64,000 nt of DNA, from the NCBI GenBank assembly GCA_030549495.1, contig JAUIRK010000740.1, positions 1 through 64,000 of the forward strand, in the 5' to 3' direction. Numbering within the stretch: the stretch's first letter is position 1; every line of letters starts with the position of its first letter. Below are positions 32,126-44,207 of the stretch, piece after piece. The position numbers and the translations under genes are program-made. The notes under the pieces are model-generated. The model did not search any database, had not been told where the DNA came from, and saw only the letters and a list, made by a program, of their open reading frames with translations. The stretch comes from Nectonema munidae. Taxonomy: Eukaryota; Nematomorpha; Nectonematoida; Nectonematidae.

Positions 32126-33870
32126 ACTTGATAGCTGAAGTTTAAAAATTGTTTTAAGTTTAAGTCATATCTATAGTTATGCTAAATTTGCTAATTTGTT
32201 TTTATGCTATCTTTGAATATTAGTATTTTTTAGTTTGATCTCTTTATCGCAGTTTTGAGAAACTTTTGTAAGCTAACTCATTCAAAAATGGTTTTGTTAT
32301 AAAAATCGAAAATTCAGGTTTACTAGAATTTTTCAGAATTTAAAAAAAAATAGATGTTTATAAAGAAACACTAGGAATTAATAGAATTAAATAATTGAAC
32401 AATCGATTCAAAATAAGTAAAAAATTATAGGAAAAACATCAATAAAAGATAAGATAATATATATAACTAATACCTCTAATATAAACTAAATATGGTGCTA
32501 ATAAAAAGGAAAATCATTTAAAAAATTTTATAAAGATTTTATAAAAAAAATTCAGTTATAATTCATATTTTTGAAATTTACTAACAATTTTCGAGCTTCT
32601 TTACAGATTTGATAAATGCGATTACAACTTCTGTCTTGGGGACATATAAGAAATCTTGTTTAAGCTTATTATTAAAGCAGTTCTCGTTATAAATGGTTAA
32701 ATCAATGACGCGTCAAGCGCATAGCTCCTACTCTTAAAGTTTCTTTTATAATTACAATCAAAAAAATTTTTAAGTTCTTAAATTTTGAAATTAGTATTGA
32801 AAAATATTTTGTTTATAAATGAATTTTATTTTAGCAGTTCCTTTTTAACAATTTATAAGAAACAAAATATAAGTATAGGTCAAACTGATAATGAACGTTA
32901 TCTCTACAGATTTTTCGATCTTTCCCATTTTTAAGAGTAAAAAGTTCACTCGCACTATTTTTAGAAGCTATTTAATTTAAAACAAACATTTCCAAGAGAT
33001 TGCACTGCCAAGTCAAGTGTTCAAATTTTGATAGCAAATGCATGACTGAACTCTTTTTTTCAAAATGCATGTAAAATCAACGCAAAAAGGGTGAACATAA
33101 TTCTAATCTTATCAATGACTAAATTTACTAAACGCAAAATATCCTTAACTGAAGTGTGACATCACAAATAAAAAAGTTTCGCAATGAAGGAATTCAATCT
33201 TATAAAAAAATCAAAGTAGGAAACCTTGTCAAGCTAAAAAGAAGTGCTTTCGGACACAAACACATAATCTTACTTTAGTACAAAAATTTAACCCACAGGT
33301 AAAACATTTCACACATAAAAACATATAATGGTTCATATATATAAATTATATACTCCTGAAAATACACGCATTTGCATTCAGAGAGAACAAATTACTTTTT
33401 CATTTTTGATAGAAAACATTGCTAAAATAATCTTTATGTGGATAGTACGATGAAAATTCTGAGATCTTTTTTATGTTCTTAAATTTTTTTAACTTCTTTT
33501 TGTGTTTGAAATTCACTCATGCTTCTAAAATGACTTTATTTGTGTTACTTTTTCCCAATACTAAAAGAAAAAGTCTTGTTTTGAATAATTTTACGCCAAT
33601 CATCTAATCATCAAATTCTAATCCCTGTTCTAAGAGATTCCCATATAAGTAACATATCTTAGTATTTGATGCAGGCGACGTAGTTCAGCGTATACACCGA
33701 AATGACAAAGCTAGGGAAACAAATGAAAATCAAAATATAGAAATCTTACAAGGAGTAGTGGGTAAACGCTTTAATAGATGTCCATTATTAAAAAAAATGA
33801 AAAACAGCAATCGTATATTATGACTAAATGAATTAAGTGTGTGAACTTTACTTACACACACACATTCCAA
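32126..33870. other. AT-rich non-coding stretch
   Basis: No supportable gene. A frame after GATGCAG at 33676 (DVVQRIHRNDKARETNENQN) is open for about 48 codons and preceded by an acceptor-like site, but has no family resemblance. Confidence 0.35.
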
Positions 33871-33877
33871 AACTTCC

Positions 33878-33970
33878 AACCCTTTGAGGACCAGTGTGTG
33901 AAGAAATGAAAACCATCAATGTAATTCCGTTGAAAGCAAAGGATTTGTTTTTAAAGTTGTGGATTGAATG
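33878..33970. mobile_element. TTAA-type MITE, family 3, partial copy
   Basis: CCCTTTGAGGACCAGTGTGTG, an AAATGAAAA box, AATTCCGTTGAAA and GGATTTGTTTTTAAA follow in the same order as in 58204-58315. The right end is not preserved. Confidence 0.6.
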
Positions 33971-34413
33971 AAAGAAATAATAACATTTAACAAATTTTAC
34001 GCAGAAAGCGATTTCAAGTAATGAAAACTTCTCATTTCCAACTGCTCCACCGAGCATATTCAACACCTTTCGCCTTTATATACATTTATGTAGTATGGTA
34101 GATAATTTGGAAATACAAACACCAAACTTTTTCTAAATTGATGACGTTAAATTCAAAATAAATGTGCTCTTAGAAATTGTATTTTTCACTTTGATCATCA
34201 CTTCTTTATTAATTATATCTTTTGAACAGTATTTTAGAATCCGTAAATCTCTACAATCGTGAAAAATTGCCAAAAAATCTACAAATTCCTTTCAAGTTAT
34301 AATCATGCAAAAATAAAATTGATCAAATAAACTATTTTTATTTTTTCCTTTTTATCCATACAAATTTATCTTGAAGATTTTTATTAAACTTTCCTACCGT
34401 GCTTTATTTTCAG

Positions 34414-34660
34414 GTTCGAAAAATTCAGGATTTGGATCAATTAGGTCATGTTGGTTTTCAACGATATTGGAAACATTGTTTGAAACAATTTTAGACGAGA
34501 AAAGTTAACCAAAAATTATTGTTGGAGTTTTATGACTTCTTGATCCGAGATGCACGTGAAGCGGTCCAGAAAGATCTTGAAGCGCTCCCTACCAAGTCGG
34601 AAATAAAATCAATTAAACTAAAAATTAATTATAAATCAAATTTATTGGTTTGGCCAAATA
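34414..34660 (+). other. unrecognised protein-like remnant
   Basis: After TTTATTTTCAG at 34403-34413 the sequence is less AT-rich. Short frames read VRKIQDLDQLG, then LLEFYDFLIRDAREAVQKDL and EALPTKSEIKSIKLK, broken by stops. It may be a decayed transposase or an exon of an unknown gene. No domain is recognised. Confidence 0.22.
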
Positions 34661-35149
34661 ATTGTTTATAAAAACATTGATTAACATCTCAAATAAATTA
34701 CATATGTTTAAAGTGAATCGACCATGCCGATATAATTTCTGTGCTAAGTTTTTATCATTACGATGAAAAATGTGTGAAAGTGCTAACAGAAATGACTTCA
34801 AATGATCACAAAACGTTCTTTCATATTTTAAACACATTTTTTTTTAAATATTTTACTGTGGTTAGTTGCAATTTTCGTCTGTTGTTCTTACCGTAGAAAC
34901 GCGAGTTCCAAGGGGTCGTGAGCTAAAATACTTGGAAGTATTTTATTGCTATTTCCGGTAACTCCCTACAATGAAGTTTATATTCTTTAAATACATTTTA
35001 TTAGAAGCTTTTCTTTAATGCATTTATAATACTAATTAAACATTTTTAAACTAATTTTCATTAACAGCTAAATTGTGTATTGATCTCAATGATGCAAGGT
35101 CAAATTTGTTGGGGAAACTCTAACGATAAATGAAATCATCTCTATTTAA
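34661..35149. other. AT-rich non-coding stretch
   Basis: Nothing recognised. Confidence 0.4.
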
Positions 35150-37760
35150 CTCTTATTATCTCTATCGCTTTAACATCTTTCCATTTTAACCACCTGCATC
35201 GACTCTTGCTTGGACGTCCCTTTCACAACTTCCATTATCCATAATTTAGGTTCCCAATTATTTGAAATTTTTCACCTGTTTATCTTCTAATTGCACTTTA
35301 ATATGATCATACATATCATGATCTCTGTCATTTCAGCATTCATCTTCAGCCCATATTTCTCCAAACTCTCTTGCCATTTTATAATTCTCTTTCTGCCAGT
35401 ATCGCTAGGTCGTTAGTAAATAAAAGTTCCCATAAGTTTTCCTTTTTTAAATGATTCGATAGTTCATCAACAACCAACGTAAACAATAATGGACTCATTG
35501 TCGAACCTTGATGCAGACCTATTTTTACTTCAAATTCTAATGAAATTCCCTCTGCTGTTTTAATAGATGTCTTTAGATTTTTGTAGTTTCTTGCACCAGT
35601 CTCACATATTTTTCAGACATTTCCTTTTTACGCAAGCACCAATAGACTACTTCCCTATGAATAGCATCATATGCTTTCTCTAGATCTACAAATCCACAAA
35701 AAACTGATGCATTTCCTTCAATTTATTTTCTCTTAGTTGTTTTGTGATAAAAATCGCGTCTATTGCACTCTTTCCAAGCTGTTTTGCGTTTATCTGTATC
35801 ACTGAACGAATTCGCTTGTCTAAAATTTTTTCTAATATTTTCAGTCCGTGCTCCAGTAACTTCACCCCACGATAGCTAACACATTCTAAGACATCACCTT
35901 TCTTTTTCCAGATGGGTACTAGTACTCTTTTCCTCCAGTCTTCAGATATTTTTTCTTCAGTCCAAACTCTTTTTAGTAGGTCTGCCATCCATGTTATCGT
36001 TTCATGTCCTCCTGCTTTAATCATATCAATGCTAATCTCACTAAGTCCGGTTGCTTTATAATTCTTCATCTTCCTGATTTGCTGCAATACTTCATCTTCA
36101 TCTATTATCTTTTCTGGTCCTTCAACCTTCAAAGCTTCTTCCTTTTTATTTCCCATATTTAAAAGTTCTTCAAAATATTCTGCTGACCTGTTCTTAACTT
36201 CTTCAATGCCATAGATCATTTTTCCTTCTTTATCTTTGATAAGATTGACGTTTCCAATCTCCTCCCTTTCTTTTTGTCTTGCTTTGGCAATTCTGTATAT
36301 CTGATTTCCTCCTTCCTTCGTTCTTAAATCATCATACCGTTTTTGTGTTCCTTGATTTCTAGCAACCGCAATACATCTTTGGGCTTATTTCTTTTTTCCA
36401 TATAATTCCTTGTTTTTTTCAAGTTTGTTTTTCCCACTTCTTAAAAGCTTTTTTTTTCTCTATCAACACCCTTCTCAAACTTTCGTTCCACCGCCATGTC
36501 TTTTTTGCTTTATTCCGCCAGGCTTGTTGCGTTCCAAGACTCTTTCACTAACTAATATTAAATTCTTCTTTATCTTCCCCCACATTTCTTCTACAGGCTC
36601 ACTCTTCTACCATTGTATACCCATCTCTTTTATGGCTTTTGACTGACAATTTCACTTTCAGGAATAGCTTTGCAATCCTTAAAATTTTTTGCATCTTTTT
36701 GCCTTATCAATGTAAAATCTATTTGACTTTTCTTACCACTACTTTTGTAGGTAATCAGATGTTCGAGTTTTTTTTCTATATTTTGGGTTGCAAACTAATA
36801 GTTCATTTCTTTCTGCCATTTGTAAAATTCTTTCATCATCTTCATTTCTTTTTCCATACCGATGTCCTCCGTGCATTTCGTTGAAACCGTCACAATGTTC
36901 TTCAAAGTGTCCATTTAAATCAACTCCAATTAACAACCTTTAATTTTCTTCCAGTTCTTCAATCATTTCTTCTAAATTAGCCCTTAACTTTTCTTTTTCC
37001 TCATCTTTGCATCCTTTCTGCGGTGCAAATGCTGATATGATGTTTATCAGCTCCTCTTCTCCCCCCAGCTTGATTCGAAACAGTTGATCCCTCTCTCTTT
37101 TCACTTCCATTACTTTATTTTTCCATTTAGATGAGATTATCATTCCTACTCCATTCTTTTTGTTTGACTTTCCACTGTAAAAAATTTTAAACTCTTCACC
37201 AATTTCCTAAGCAGCGTTGCTTCCCCATCTGGTTTCCTGTGCACACATCACTGCAATGTTTCTTTTCTTTATTTCTTCTATCAACTCTAGACTCTTACTC
37301 ATCATCGATCCCACGTTCCACGTAGCAAATCTACAGTCTTTTTTCCTTCTTTTGCAAGTTTTTCCAATATTCTTTTTGGTGTAGGCAGTTGGATACGCCT
37401 ACGGAGTCCTTTGAGCTGTACCCGCTCTGTGTTTGTTCGGATCATTGCATTAAGTAAATAAAGCTAAGATTTTATGAACAAATGCCCTTCCTGTCGCCAT
37501 CTATTTTGTTTTCAGGTTTGGGAACCGTTAGCCTTTGCTCTTCCTTAAGCTTAAACCACAAAGCAGAGGCAATTTGTAATCAGAGTTATTTTCTCCTAGA
37601 ACAATAGTCCGCCAAGACTAACGAGTTTGTTCTAGCCGAAGCTGTAGCTAGATGATTTAGTTTGAAACAACTTCGCTACGAGAAGGCAGATCTAGAGATT
37701 TACTGCCAGAAGTTTTTTGATACGCTTGCCTTTTGAGGCATTTCCACGAGAATAAGGAGT
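35150..37760 (-). mobile_element. RTE-type LINE, long decayed copy
   Basis: Reverse strand. The 5' part (about 37760-37430) is non-coding, comparatively GC-rich and probably the 5' UTR. The endonuclease follows: FATWNVGSMM near 37330, MCAQETRWGS near 37240, GVGMIIS and INIISAFAPQKGC (37143-36940), then LIGVDLNGH, GGHRYGKRNEDDERIL and LLVCNP (36936-36739). The RT has KNYKATGLSEISIDMIKAGG, WRKRVLVPIWKKKGD and YRGVKLLEHGLKILEK (36219-35686), then VDLEKAYDAIHR. A GST.SPLLFTLVVDEL segment lies near 35500, and the catalytic box is changed to FTND near 35415 (family FADD). This protein is often annotated as craniofacial-development-protein-2-like plus RT. Several stops and shifts make it inactive. 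Confidence 0.9.
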
Positions 37761-38560
37761 TATGTATCCTGTAATATACTTCTGATGGTCAGGATAGTTT
37801 TACTTTAAATTACAATAACTAAATATAATGTCACTACGAAATATAAGTTATATTTAATATCTAGAACCTCAAGACGTTGAACACGAGAGACAACAACTAA
37901 TATTTTTAGTCACTATCTTCCGTTCCGAATCCTCAAGAGAATATTAAATCATATAATTTCTTATATTGAAATCTTATAATTTCGATCGTTATAATCAATT
38001 ACATAATACTTTCATTTAGGATAAAATTTGCTCCTATTATGATTTGATTATATAAAAAAGGAGACTTTATTAGAACATTTTAAATACAAGTGGGATTTTC
38101 AAATTTAATCGATTTTGTATAAAAAGATATATAGTAGTCTTTCAAGCGATGTCCCGAGTTGTCTTGCCAGACCACTAATATAAATGCGTAAATGAATTTA
38201 AGTAGACCTGTCTTTATTAGTAAGGAAGGAATAAAAAGGTTATAAAAGATCTACATTTTTTGAAAAATAAAAAAGCAAAACAAGAAACAGCCAGAGTGGT
38301 GATGACATGTCGGATTGAGTCACAAGAATACAAAAGATTCCATCTTTTTTCAATCGTCTTACTGCTGCTCCTTTTCCTTAAAAACAAAAAAGCAATTATG
38401 AGTGAGAATGAAGACAAAAGTATTCCCCATGGACAATAGAGTGACTCAAAAATGGAAAAAGATGTATTTTTCGACATTCATTGTTTCTAGTTGCAAATTA
38501 TGTATATGAATGTATACATTGTTTTCGATTAAATGTTGTATTTTTGTGTAAACTATAACA
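37761..38560. other. non-coding stretch
   Basis: A reverse-strand frame of 86 codons at 38217-38477 is hydrophobic and F/L-rich but overlaps an A-rich forward strand. I do not consider it a gene. Nothing else recognised. Confidence 0.35.
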
Positions 38561-38562
38561 GA

Positions 38563-38705
38563 CTAATTGTTGTATCTTAAATTTATTTGTAATCAAATAA
38601 CATCAACCACTCTTCACTAAAAACTGGATTTGGATAGTATTAAAATTTATCTAAATAAATCAAATGAGAGCTTCAAAATTTATAAATATTTTGAATAGCA
38701 TGTGA
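38563..38705. repeat. duplicated non-coding segment, copy 1
   Basis: TAATTGTTGTATCTTAAATTTA and on through CACTCTTCACTAAAA and GAGAGCTTCAAAATT is repeated, diverged, at 39043-39175 in the same orientation. Confidence 0.7.
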
Positions 38706-39042
38706 ATGCAAATCCACTAGATAAGATAAAGATTCTTCTAAACAAACAGTTTCTCAAGTAGGAAATTATATGAAGCAATAACATCGAATCCTTTTACGAT
38801 TTATTTGATAACTATAAGCAAACAAAACAATCATTATAGACATACAAAAAAGAATAGGAACTTACCAAAATACTTCATACATTTTCCTACTCTAAATAAT
38901 CTTAGAATCTTTTCTGGGAATGTATGAAATCAAAAGAAAGGAAAAAGAGAAGAAAAAATTTGATGTGAAGCAACTAATTTCGATGTAGCGATGATGTTCC
39001 AAAAATTGATCATATTGTAATCAATAAATAACGGAAAAAATG

Positions 39043-39175
39043 ATAATTGTATCTTCAATTTATTTATAATCGAATAAAATGAACCACTTTTCACTAAAAT
39101 CTGAGTTTGAATATGTTATTTAAAGAAATAAAATCTAATGAGAACTTCAAAATTCATGAATAATTGCTTAAACAC
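39043..39175. repeat. duplicated non-coding segment, copy 2
   Basis: Counterpart of 38563-38705: AATTGTATCTTCAATTTAT, CCACTTTTCACTAAAATC and GAGAACTTCAAAATTCAT follow in the same order and spacing. Confidence 0.7.
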
Positions 39176-41085
39176 ATATCTTACAATTTAAGTTAAAAAG
39201 ATGAGAATCATGGCAAACTTTTTTTAATTCTTTTTAAAAATCATAACCAAAAAATCTAAGCTTTAAATAAATGTTTCAATTAAATAAGGAAATAAAAGTG
39301 AAGCTTACAAAAGGAAGTAGAGAGACGGGAAGGAAGGTTCGCAGAACGTGCTTAGATATGAAATCGTCGCGGGAAAAAGCCTTCACTTTTGCCAAAAAAA
39401 ACATCCATCTTTGTTTGAAAGAAGAAACATTTTCGCAGCTTTCCCACAAACTTTTCTCATTCATGACCCAGTTTAAACCTTTGACAGCATTTTTGCAATT
39501 TATTTTGTATCTATGAAAAAAAATCAACACTTACGATAGGATTTCATAAACTGGACTTAATATGAAACAACTAAAAAGTACTTTAATTTCCCGAGAAGAC
39601 ATTTCTAAAATTTGAACCAAAAATTTTTTGTTCTTTTACTTGTTGAACTTGTAATGAATTTTTATATGAATTTTTTAATTTTATATATCAAAGATTTTAA
39701 ATGTTACAAAAAATTCCATATAAAAAACTTATTTATTATTTTGAAGCTGAGCGCTAATTATATTAAATATAGTAATAGTAACAGATGGTGAGAATAATCA
39801 AAAATAATTAAAATAGAATTTAGACAAGTACTCAAAATGTCTGATAAAGAGAATGTATATTTAGAACAATCTCAATTCTTTTTAAAAGTTCCCTTGAAAA
39901 AAGATTAGTTCGGTCATGGTTATTCATCAAATTGGTTTGAGAGCATGAGGTAGAAGGGAAGTACCCTTGTGATTTATGTCCTTTTATAGCTCGTACGTTG
40001 AATGCCCATTCTCTCTGATAGGACATCGTTTTATTATCAGTTGATCTGCCCGGACTCAATCTAAATCGTGTATTCGTAAGCAAATAATAAAGCAATGTAT
40101 GCAAAAACGTCATCTTGCTTTTTCAGAGCTAGGCTAAGCTTAAAACCGTCGGAAACACTCAACCTGGTTTATTTGAGTATTAAAAAGGATTCTTTTGGAT
40201 GCCCAAGTTCTCTAAGCTTTAAAACGAGCAACGAGATTACTAAGTCTGTCTAATGACTTCTTTACGTTATTGTTATTATTATCTCATGTGGAATTAAGTA
40301 ATCTTTCAACATTTAGTCAGAGTTTCTTTCACAAACTCCTCATTCTCCAGAAACCCCAATCTTACTGTATAAGAAGTAGAGTTATAGATCCCTTGACTAA
40401 CTGTATTTCCTTTGTTCCTCACTGCCAACCCAGATATATTGTATCCTTTCAGCGACTGCTCTCTTTCCTCAACTTCTCCATTCCAAGTGAGTTGTTATCT
40501 TTCGGAGAAACTTATCCAAGAAAATAATTTTAACCTTTTATGCAGAGATGAAAGGAAATTTAACGAAGTCATTCCAAAAAATAAATTCATTACACACAAA
40601 CCTGATTTTTACAAAAGAAATCATGAAAAATCAGATATTTCCTTTTTAGAACTATCCATGAAATTGCATTAAAAAAGTATTCACTTGAGCTTACCACAAA
40701 CCTAAGCTCACTACAATCTCTTCTTAGTTGATCACAAATGGAGTCTCAAGAAGAAAAAATTTAAATAATAATGAATTATTATTATTAATTAAAAAATTCA
40801 CAAGGTGTATTTACGCCATCATTGAATTTAGTGTGGGTTCATGCATATATAAGTTTACGCTTTGGTTTAAAAAACGGATTGGGAACCCATGTTTACTTGC
40901 ACTCTGTGGTGATGATAGTTTCGACTTCTGAAGGCGATGGGTATTTCTAAATTATAGTACTAGACTACTGGTACAAGTCCATAACATGGTATACGCTAGC
41001 TAACCAAATGTATGATATACATTATAAATAAAGATAAAATCGATTTAAATAAAATTAATTTAACGAGAAATTTATCCACAATTAC
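39176..41085. other. non-coding stretch with a MITE fragment
   Basis: About 39600-39770 resembles the interior of the MITE at 28239-28521. Frames on both strands at 39271-39530 and 39832-40672 mirror each other and match no family. A short CDLCPFIARTLNAH piece near 39970 looks like half a zinc finger but is isolated. Confidence 0.35.
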
Positions 41086-41089
41086 AGGC

Positions 41090-41640
41090 AATGAAAAATT
41101 TATTCTGAAATTTAAGGATAAAATATTGTCCTTAGTTTGCGGCCTATAATCACAAATATAAAATTAACCTAAGTGCCTCCTTACTAGCCAAGCTGATAAG
41201 CCCTCTCTCATAACTCAGAAGATGAGCTAGATAATTTAAGAAGAATTTTTATTTTTCATGAATAACCAATCGATCTAGTTAAACAATGAAAAAAACGATC
41301 TATAACTCAAAGAACCTCAAAGAACCCCAAGTAACTTTAGTTTTGCCTAACAACAAATAATTCATTTCTAAACCCATTAAATGGAAAATAGAATCGTCAA
41401 TCAGTAAAGCCTATAATTGTGTAAAATTGAATTTGATCTTCACATCCACTCCTGCTATCCCATGCGTAATGAAGGACACATTGCCCAAAAAACTATTGAA
41501 CAATAACATACATTTAATCAATTGCATGAAATCAAAGTTATGATGAAGTCTTGAAGAAAGCCAGAGATATAAAAGAACTGAAGATTCTAGAAGACGTGTA
41601 CATCAAATATATGAAGCCTGTCTACAAAAAGAAATCATAG
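41090..41640 (+). mobile_element. Penelope-like retroelement remnant (tentative)
   Basis: Forward strand. An ELDNLRRIFIFHE segment near 41215 resembles the linker LRKIF..NGYP of Penelope-like elements. The best part, 41537-41638, reads YDEVLKKARDIKELKILEDV, then YIKYMKPVYKKK, like the C-terminal end of their GIY-YIG nuclease (..S....L.ILEALYIK..KP..N). Intermediate parts are badly decayed, and the assignment rests on short matches. Confidence 0.38.
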
Positions 41641-41849
41641 CAGGCAAACCGGAAAACCTTAATAGTGAGGCCACTTTACCGGAACCTGGTGATGGCACGA
41701 TGTCAAAAATTTGCACGACACTTCTATAAATAAAAAGAATCTAATGAAATTTTCCGATGCGATAAAATACGATTCCGATTAATTGTCCCATCACTGCCCG
41801 AAACTTAAGCTAGGTCCGAATTGTGTCTACAATATTAAAGTTTCTCTGT

Positions 41850-42240
41850 ATATCATCTATCTTGCCATCTTGATTCCCTATCCCTTACTGTAGTAATGAT
41901 TTTCAACGGGTTTGGTGTCACTTGGCCATCCGAAATTTCGATCGTTTGAACAAAATGATAAGGCAAGACAAAAATATTAAGAAAAATACTTCTCCATTGC
42001 AATCGCTTTAACGGTGCCTGACAAAAGCTTAAGGGAGGAGTCAATCCAAACTTCTTTATGGCAGAGAGTGTGAGGGGAGTTATTTTGTGTTTGCAGTGCA
42101 CTGCTAGAGGAGGAGGCAAGGGAATGTTGACAAAGATGCGAGCAATTGAGAGCGAGGTATTTGCAGCGTTCATAACAGTTCTTTAAAAAATTAGAAGCAT
42201 TGAAATATTTTGACATGAAAAAGGCAGAGCATAAAAGTCA
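41850..42240. other. less AT-rich island, function unknown
   Basis: Two overlapping reverse-strand frames (106 and 79 codons) cover this island, which has clearly higher G+C than its surroundings. Neither frame resembles a known domain, and both cannot be coding. A regulatory or UTR role is as likely as a coding one. Confidence 0.25.
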
Positions 42241-42264
42241 GGGCCGCTTATCGAGTTGATTATT

Positions 42265-42440
42265 TTATAAAAACATTTTAATTTTAAACAAAGAAAAAAA
42301 TCGTTCAATTATTGCAGCATTGGAGTGAGCTTTCTTTAGGCCAAGTCGGAAGGGAAGCGGAATCGAGTCTAATATTGTGCCTCCAAACTCTCCAGCCGTA
42401 ATAAAAATGCGAATTATTGAATTCTCTTTCCCTTACATTT
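42265..42440 (-). other. open frame in a GC-richer patch
   Basis: Reverse-strand frame of about 56 codons with no ATG: IFITAGEFGGTILDSIPLPF, then RLGLKKAHSNAAIIERFF. It might be a downstream exon of the PRELI-type gene, whose domain ends ..FGL.RFK.NA.....GF, but the similarity is faint and a second frame is also open. Confidence 0.18.
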
Positions 42441-43136
42441 AACATTATTCAAAAGAATTTTAAATTCAAATAAAAAATGAAGTTATCGAGAATATTTTAT
42501 CAATTTAAAAATAGAGTTTGCATTTTCCTTCATATATTTCCAATTTTAAAGCTGAAAATCGTAGGAGTACACGATACACTCTCTTGAAATACAGACAAAC
42601 TGCTTCAATGATCATCTCTAAAGCTGTCACATATTGAATCTTGCGGATTAATCGCGACTCAGTTATTCCAAGACTCACTCCTTTTTTAATTTTCTTAGAA
42701 AGCTTGCGTTTTTAAAGATAGAAAATTAGAGATATAAATAAGTGGAGTCGAAGTCAGAGTTGCAAACATTTTTTCCGCCTCCCAAACATTTTTTCTCTTC
42801 TTTCATAATTGAAAGCGCGTTTTTCTAAAAGATAAGAAGAATCAAAACCGCAGCCAGTATTTTTCATCAATCGACCATACTTTTGAAAGCATAGCGCTTG
42901 TTTGCAATTTATACTCATTTTAATACGTAACTAAACTATGACAAAGTAACCCATTTCCTTTATGACGGCAGCTTTTTTTACAAATATTTTTAAAAATAGA
43001 CAATTAAGGATATTTAAGAAGTTAGAAAAATGAATTAAGGAATTTACAAAATAGAGTGAGTATGGTTTTGATGTGACGTTCCACAAAATACATGCACAAT
43101 TCGCAGTTCTCTTGCAAATTAAAATGAAAAAGATAC

Positions 43137-43263
43137 GAGATAGCGATTATGCAATAAATTCTTCTTAGTAATAACAACAGTCTTTGAGACAGGATCCACA
43201 ATCGATTCCTCTAGGATCATGACTTTCTTAACATTTATCACTTTCTCGGCCCAATTCGGAAGT
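43137..43263 (-). CDS. PRELI-domain exon (PRELID1/preli-like)
   Basis: Reverse strand, 127 bp. It follows a good acceptor (TTTTCTTTAG at 43264) and ends before a weak donor GTATCT. It encodes LPNWAEKVINVKKVMILEES, then IVDPVSKTVVITKKNLLHNR and YL. Known PRELI/MSF1-domain proteins read (M/V)P.WA..........LE(D/E)S(I/V)(V/L)DP...T...T.N at this place, and the exon edges fall where the family has ..TNR/MP.W and ..LM/VVEE. PRELI proteins carry phosphatidic acid or related lipids across the mitochondrial intermembrane space with TRIAP1. Only this one exon is recognised: I found neither the N-terminal PWxxVxxAFWxRYPNP exon nor the next one, so it may be a piece of a gene with long introns or an exon relic. 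Confidence 0.6.
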
Positions 43264-43607
43264 CTAAAGAAAAAATAAATTAATTTTAAAATTTTCAGCA
43301 AATGGACTAAGGGTGCAAGTTTGGCATCAACGAAATCAACCCCCAAGGCAAGAATCGACTAATCCAGTTAGAATTAGTGATGGGATGATTAATCGCAAGT
43401 GTGCTTGTTTAATATCAGAATCGAAATACTATTGTAAAATTACATTTTTTAGCAACGAAATGTTACCAAAAGAGATTAGTAATACAAAAAACTAAAATCA
43501 TTTTATAGAAGCTACCTACACATATATTGAGTTAGTTGGGTAAATTGTTTCAAAATTAGGACTTGGATCTTTGGATTAACAAGTGTGATATGGGAAATTT
43601 AAATTAA

Positions 43608-43737
43608 CCCATTTAAGACCAAGCAAGGCAGACGATATCTAAAAAAACGCAGACGATTTATATTCAAAGTCATAGAAAAAAGCAGACGAAGATGAAATTA
43701 CTTATGTTCCAAAATAGGAACATTGGTCGTAAATGGG
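43608..43737. mobile_element. TTAA-type MITE, family 1, well preserved
   Basis: 130 bp, directly flanked by TTAA on both sides (43604-43607 and 43738-43741). Ends are CCCATTTAAGACCAA and TTGGTCGTAAATGGG, 15-bp inverted repeats with one mismatch. It is nearly identical to the nested copy at 20520-20649. Confidence 0.92.
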
Positions 43738-44027
43738 TTAAAGTAGCAAAAATGGCCTACAATTGTATTCCCTAGTTATTTTTTGTTAAATGATGAAAAT
43801 CAGTCTTGATAAAAACTGAAATATAAATAAATGATCTGGGAGCTGAATCAGTGTGTGGATTTCAGTATCAGAGACTCAGACAGACTAAAGTAAAATGGGG
43901 CGGAAAAACATTTAAAAGAGGGAGCTAAGTTCATTTTTAATACATTATTATTGACAAAGAATATCACATTTAGAAATTATTTTCTATGTAACTTACAAAG
44001 AATACATTGATCTAAAATTTTTGACAT

Positions 44028-44207
44028 TGGTTGGTTGGTTGGAGATATCAAAGCACTTTCAACCGTTATATGCTCGCATTATGCTTAAGAAGATGGTTAC
44101 TCACAATTTTTGTGAATTTGTTTTTAGAGTTGGGAGCCTTGGGGATCGAAGCCCTGACCTTCAACTGTTAAGCTGAGAGGTACACCCAAACAACCATTGA
44201 GGCTCAT
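44028..44207 (-). repeat. tRNA-derived SINE, family B, copy 1
   Basis: On the reverse strand it begins GAGCCTCAATGG, then TACCTCTCAGCTTAACAGTT as the A-box half and GGGCTTCGATCCCC as the B box. It ends in CCAACCAACCAA. It is shared over its full length with 57231-57409 and 62940-63102. Confidence 0.8.

Noticed and set aside
33676-33825. Possible exon DVVQRIHRNDKARETNENQN after GATGCAG
   Set aside because: The phase does not fit the donor at 30938, there is no domain, and the composition is low complexity; too weak to call.
36410-36884. Forward frames of 78 and 81 codons
   Set aside because: Shadows of the reverse-strand RTE endonuclease; F-rich from A-rich codons on the other strand.
39271-39530. 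Overlapping frames of 81 and 84 codons on both strands
   Set aside because: They mirror each other and match nothing; at most one could be real and neither has splice context.
39950-40010. Zinc-finger-like CDLCPFIARTLNAH
   Set aside because: Only half a C2H2 unit with no neighbouring fingers and stops nearby.
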